A stretch of 9,687 nt of DNA from an uncultured Ruminococcus sp. (GTDB lineage Bacteria; Bacillota_A; Clostridia; Oscillospirales; Acutalibacteraceae), in assembly GCA_902773395.1 (NCBI GenBank), contig CACYEJ010000432.1:1-9687 (forward strand), read 5' to 3'. Position numbers and translations under genes: made by a program. The notes below the pieces were generated by a model. That model made no database searches and was not told the DNA's origin. It worked only from the letters and a program-made list of their open reading frames with translations. Positions within the stretch are counted from its first letter, which is position 1. The number at the start of each line of letters is the position of its first letter. Positions 7,384 through 9,687 of the stretch are shown in pieces.

Positions 7384-7432
7384 TAACCTGTTGTACTTGA
7401 TCATTAGAGGTACAACAGGTTACTTTTATTTT
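7384..7432 (+). terminator. Strong intrinsic terminator in the radC / DUF421 gap
   Basis: A perfect 13-bp stem (TAACCTGTTGTAC 7384-7396 with GTACAACAGGTTA 7410-7422) is followed by the T-rich tail CTTTTATTTT. It lies 100 nt past the radC stop. The AT-rich stretch in between (7285-7383) contains no gene that I can support. Confidence 0.9.
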
Positions 7433-7479
7433 GTCGTATAAAATTCAAATAACTGCTCAAAATATTAATGGTGATTCTT

Positions 7480-8157
7480 ATGTTCATATCAATTATCAGA
7501 ACAACTTTTTTATACATTATCATTATTGCAGCAGTAAGATTCATGGGCAAACGTCAGATCGGAGAGCTGCAAACTACTGAGCTAGTTGTGACTATGCTCC
7601 TATCGGACATCGCCTCACTTGCTGTGGAAAACTCTTCAAAGCCGCTGCTCGGAGGAGTTATTCCAATGCTTGTGCTTGTGGTTTGTGAGGTGTTTCTTTC
7701 CGGTGCAATGATTAAAAATGCACGTCTGAGAAGATTGATTTGCGGCAGACCTATTGTCGTAATTAATGACGGAAAAATCGAACAAAGCGAGCTAAAGCGT
7801 TTAAGAATGAGCGTAGAGGATTTATCCGAAAGCTTGCGACAGCAGGATATTTTTTCCTTTGATGATGTTAAATTTGGAATTGTAGAAACAAACGGTACTC
7901 TAAGCGTAATGAAAAAGCCTGAGAAAGAAAACCCTACTATGAGCGATCTTAAACTTAAAACAGACGACAAGGGCATTGAAGCCGTAGTAATAAGCGACGG
8001 CACACTTTCTCATTTTTCAATGCAGCTTTGCGATGTTGACGAAAAATTTATTTCAAAGATTCTAAAGAAAGAAAAGGTTTCTCAAAAAGATGTTTTTATC
8101 ATGACAGTAAACAGAAAACGTGAATATAATATTATAAAGCGAAGTGATAAACTATGA
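7480..8157 (+). CDS. DUF421 (YetF-type) membrane protein
   Basis: Three hydrophobic segments (about 5-20, 33-49 and 57-76) are followed by a soluble YetF domain. The signature FMGKRQIGELQTTELVVTML after the first segment is characteristic of DUF421. The soluble part holds two copies of a roughly 55-residue unit. The first begins IVVINDGKIEQSEL and ends TLSVMKK (about 91-145), and the second begins AVVISDGTLSHFSM and ends YNIIKR (about 170-221). I prefer ATG 7480 (MFISIIRT, the usual family start, with GGTGA at 7470-7474) to the in-frame ATG 7468, which has no ribosome site. DUF421 proteins such as YetF and 2Duf sit in the Bacillus spore inner membrane and influence spore resistance and germination. 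A similar role here is inference. The promoter is not clear: TATAAA at 7437-7442 lacks a good -35. The gene overlaps the DUF4363 gene by 4 nt. Confidence 0.9.
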   Translation: MFISIIRTTFLYIIIIAAVRFMGKRQIGELQTTELVVTMLLSDIASLAVENSSKPLLGGVIPMLVLVVCEVFLSGAMIKNARLRRLICGRPIVVINDGKIEQSELKRLRMSVEDLSESLRQQDIFSFDDVKFGIVETNGTLSVMKKPEKENPTMSDLKLKTDDKGIEAVVISDGTLSHFSMQLCDVDEKFISKILKKEKVSQKDVFIMTVNRKREYNIIKRSDKL

Positions 8158-8531
8158 CTAGAGTTTGGGCGGCACTTGGAATTGCATTAATGATAATTAC
8201 TCTTGCATTTACAGAATATTTCCTAACAGAACACGCTTCGGATAATTTATTGACCATTATTGAAAAAACAGAAATCTCCGCAACGAGCCATTCCGAAAAT
8301 ACGAAAAAGCTCTGCGGAGAAATTAAGGAGCTGTGGGACAGTAAAAAATCTCAGCTTGAAATTTTTCTGTCACACGGAGAGATAGATCAAATTGATATAT
8401 CAATTGAAAATATCGTGCGTAATTGTGAACAGTCCAAATTCGAAAACGTTTACATTGAGTGCGGCGTTTTGAAAAATCATTTTAATTCACTTAAAGACAG
8501 CGAAGAGCTTAACCTTCATAATCTGTTTTAG
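8154..8531 (+). CDS. DUF4363 family protein, single N-terminal membrane segment
   Basis: This is a 125-residue protein with one N-terminal hydrophobic helix (about 4-20) followed by a Glu/Lys-rich, predicted helical domain that would lie outside the membrane. The ENTKKLCGEIKELWDSKKSQLEIFLSHGEID region, with conserved Trp and Leu positions, and the later NVYIECGVLKNHFNSLKDSEELNLHNLF segment are typical of DUF4363. That family is regularly found directly after a DUF421 gene in Clostridia. Its ATG overlaps the DUF421 stop as ATGA (8154-8157), so the two are almost certainly translationally coupled and may form a membrane complex. No biochemical function is known. The 3' end meets the convergent spoIVA tail with no terminator in between. 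Confidence 0.82.
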   Translation: MTRVWAALGIALMIITLAFTEYFLTEHASDNLLTIIEKTEISATSHSENTKKLCGEIKELWDSKKSQLEIFLSHGEIDQIDISIENIVRNCEQSKFENVYIECGVLKNHFNSLKDSEELNLHNLF

Positions 8532-8665
8532 AGAATTACACATATCAACCCGTTGCAGCCGTCATTTATAATACGCTCAATCGTTTCGTTGATCTTCGCC
8601 CTTGCGTCGGCGGGCATACGGTGCAGCTTATTGTGCAATCCCTCATTTACAAGCTCATGAAGCGA
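8528..8665 (-). pseudogene. spoIVA: Out-of-frame conserved C-terminal tail of spoIVA
   Basis: Reading down from 8665 gives SLHELVNEGLHNKLHRM, then PADARAKINETIERIIND and GCNGLICVIL before TAA at 8528-8530. This 45-residue tail aligns with the B. subtilis SpoIVA ending (SLSSIVREG through LKETLERIINEG to LIAIIL). It has no stop codons and keeps conservative substitutions, so it has been under selection as protein until very recently, or the frameshift is a sequence error. In B. subtilis the extreme C-terminus is required for SpoIVA localisation and its interaction with SpoVM, so loss would be expected to impair coat assembly. The stop codon overlaps the DUF4363 gene end by 4 nt. Confidence 0.9.
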
Positions 8666-9687
8666 TTTCCGAATATGTTTGATTCCCATATCTTGACGGG
8701 ATTTTCTTCGAACTCGTTCAGCATAAACATCACGAGATCTTCTGACTGCTGCTCTGAGCCGACTATCGGGGTAACCTCGGTAGTGATATTCGTCTTTAGC
8801 ATATGAATTGATGGGGCTGAGGCTCTCAGCTTGATGCCGTACTTTGTACCCTGTTTGATTATCTGAGGCTCTTCAAGTGTAAGCTCCTCCATAGACGGCA
8901 TAACAATTCCATAACCTGTTTCCATTACATCGTCATAGGCAGCTTTTATCTTGTCAAACTCGGTTTTCATACTCGTAAGCTCGACGATTATTTTGAGCAT
9001 ATCGGATTCATCGGCAATATCAATACCGGTTTTCTCGCCGATTACCTTACAGAACAAGCTCTTCTCCAGATCTAATCGGACTCTTGCCCTACCCAATCCT
9101 AAATCTACATTATCAATGCCGGCACCTGTGATATACTCACAATTCTTTAATAAATCGCAAGCTTCCTGTATTTGACGAACCTTTGTAATACCGGCGGCAG
9201 AATTCTGAATACTATTGAAAACCTCGTTTTTGAGCCAATGAGATTTTTCAAGTGACGTCACCCATTTAGGCATATCTATACCTATTTCCTTGACGGGGAA
9301 CTCAAATAGAATCTGTGCAAGAATTCTCTTGATCTCGTTCTCGTCAAGCTCCAAACAATTGACAGGTGCAACAGGTATCTCATACTTTTTACTAAGGCGG
9401 TCTGCCAACTGCTTTGAATTATTGTCGGTTGGATCAATACAGTTCAAGAGAATAATAAACGGCTTATTGATATCCTTTAGCTCTCTTACAACTCTCTCCT
9501 CTGCCTCTTCATATTCTTCTCGTGGAATATCGGTAATTGAACCGTCGGTTGTTATCACAATACCCACACTCGAATGATCTGTGATTACCTTCTGCGTACC
9601 GATTTCCGCCGCCATATTGAAGGGAATCTCCTCATCATACCACGGGGTTTTGACCATTCGTGGCTGTTCGTTCTCGATATAGCCCAA
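8647..9687 (-). CDS. spoIVA: Stage IV sporulation protein A (SpoIVA): 5' end beyond the window, 3' end frameshifted
   Basis: SpoIVA is the ATPase that polymerises on the outer forespore membrane as the basement layer of the spore coat. The window holds 346 residues, starting at the segment that corresponds to about residue 106 of B. subtilis SpoIVA, so the Walker A and Walker B part lies outside. Recognisable pieces are MVKTPWYDEEIPFNMAAEIG, VGIVITTDGSITDI, KPFIILLNCIDP, EIGIDMPKWVTSLEKSHWL, MEELTLEEPQIIKQGTKYG and ASAPSIHMLKTNI. The frame then reads EENPVKIWESNIFG followed by the unrelated NRFMSL and a stop at 8647-8649. The family continues instead with G-K/R-SL and a further 43 or so residues, which are present in another frame (8528-8665). 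The break lies at GGAAATCG (8663-8670), consistent with loss of one A or G. With the base restored and the missing N-terminus added the length would be about 492, equal to the B. subtilis protein. Confidence 0.93.
   Translation of the reverse strand: MGYIENEQPRMVKTPWYDEEIPFNMAAEIGTQKVITDHSSVGIVITTDGSITDIPREEYEEAEERVVRELKDINKPFIILLNCIDPTDNNSKQLADRLSKKYEIPVAPVNCLELDENEIKRILAQILFEFPVKEIGIDMPKWVTSLEKSHWLKNEVFNSIQNSAAGITKVRQIQEACDLLKNCEYITGAGIDNVDLGLGRARVRLDLEKSLFCKVIGEKTGIDIADESDMLKIIVELTSMKTEFDKIKAAYDDVMETGYGIVMPSMEELTLEEPQIIKQGTKYGIKLRASAPSIHMLKTNITTEVTPIVGSEQQSEDLVMFMLNEFEENPVKIWESNIFGNRFMSL

Noticed and set aside
7554..8003. 149-residue open frame antisense to the DUF421 gene
   Set aside because: It is the shadow of a well-supported DUF421 coding region, is Ser/Ile-rich low-complexity, and has no ribosome site.
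8154..8531. DUF4363 product as a sporulation protein of the SpoIIIA operon
   Set aside because: The single N-terminal helix and size are superficially similar to SpoIIIAG/AH-type proteins, but neighbouring spoIIIA genes and their motifs are absent and the DUF421 linkage fits DUF4363 better.

Overview
The window reads as a stretch of chromosome from a spore-forming, AT-rich Firmicute of the class Clostridia. The ffs-dnaX-ybaB-recR order, the SpoIVA gene, the DUF421-DUF4363 pair and the orphan FliB-like gene all fit this. A ruminococcal or oscillospiral gut lineage is my best guess, but that is inference from protein flavour. There are no insertion sequences, phage genes, CRISPR arrays or tRNA genes, and no gene-free stretch longer than 300 bases.

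Left block (1-2928, + strand). A small bacterial SRP RNA, whose 5' end lies at or just before base 1, is followed by dnaX (clamp-loader tau subunit), ybaB/ebfC (nucleoid-associated protein) and recR (recombination mediator). The ybaB and recR genes are only 3 nt apart. The block closes with a perfect 10-bp intrinsic terminator. It is a conserved replication and repair cluster.

Middle block (2931-7432, + strand). Three single-gene units follow, each with a readable promoter. They are a cysteine-rich FliB-type lysine methylase homologue with no flagellar genes nearby, the RNA-binding transcription accessory protein Tex, and a RadC-family JAB/MPN protein. A 13-bp intrinsic terminator lies about 100 nt past radC. 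The promoters of the fliB-like gene and tex share the extended -10 context TGTGGTAwAAT followed by TATACCA. In tex this forms a perfect 8+8 bp palindrome over the -10 and start region.

Right block (7480-9687). A DUF421 (YetF-type) membrane protein overlaps a DUF4363 membrane-anchored protein by 4 nt (ATGA). These genes converge on spoIVA, on the - strand, which encodes the spore-coat basement ATPase and runs off the right edge. As read, spoIVA carries a one-base deletion near its 3' end. It ends prematurely at 8647, while the conserved C-terminal tail continues in another frame to 8528 and would then overlap the DUF4363 gene tail-to-tail by 4 nt. DUF421 proteins are known from the spore inner membrane of bacilli, so the right end may be a small spore-related neighbourhood.

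Most of the window is ordinary housekeeping sequence. The points most worth checking are the spoIVA frameshift, the shared palindromic promoter element, and the DUF421-DUF4363 pair facing spoIVA. I see no convincing evidence of an undescribed multi-gene system.
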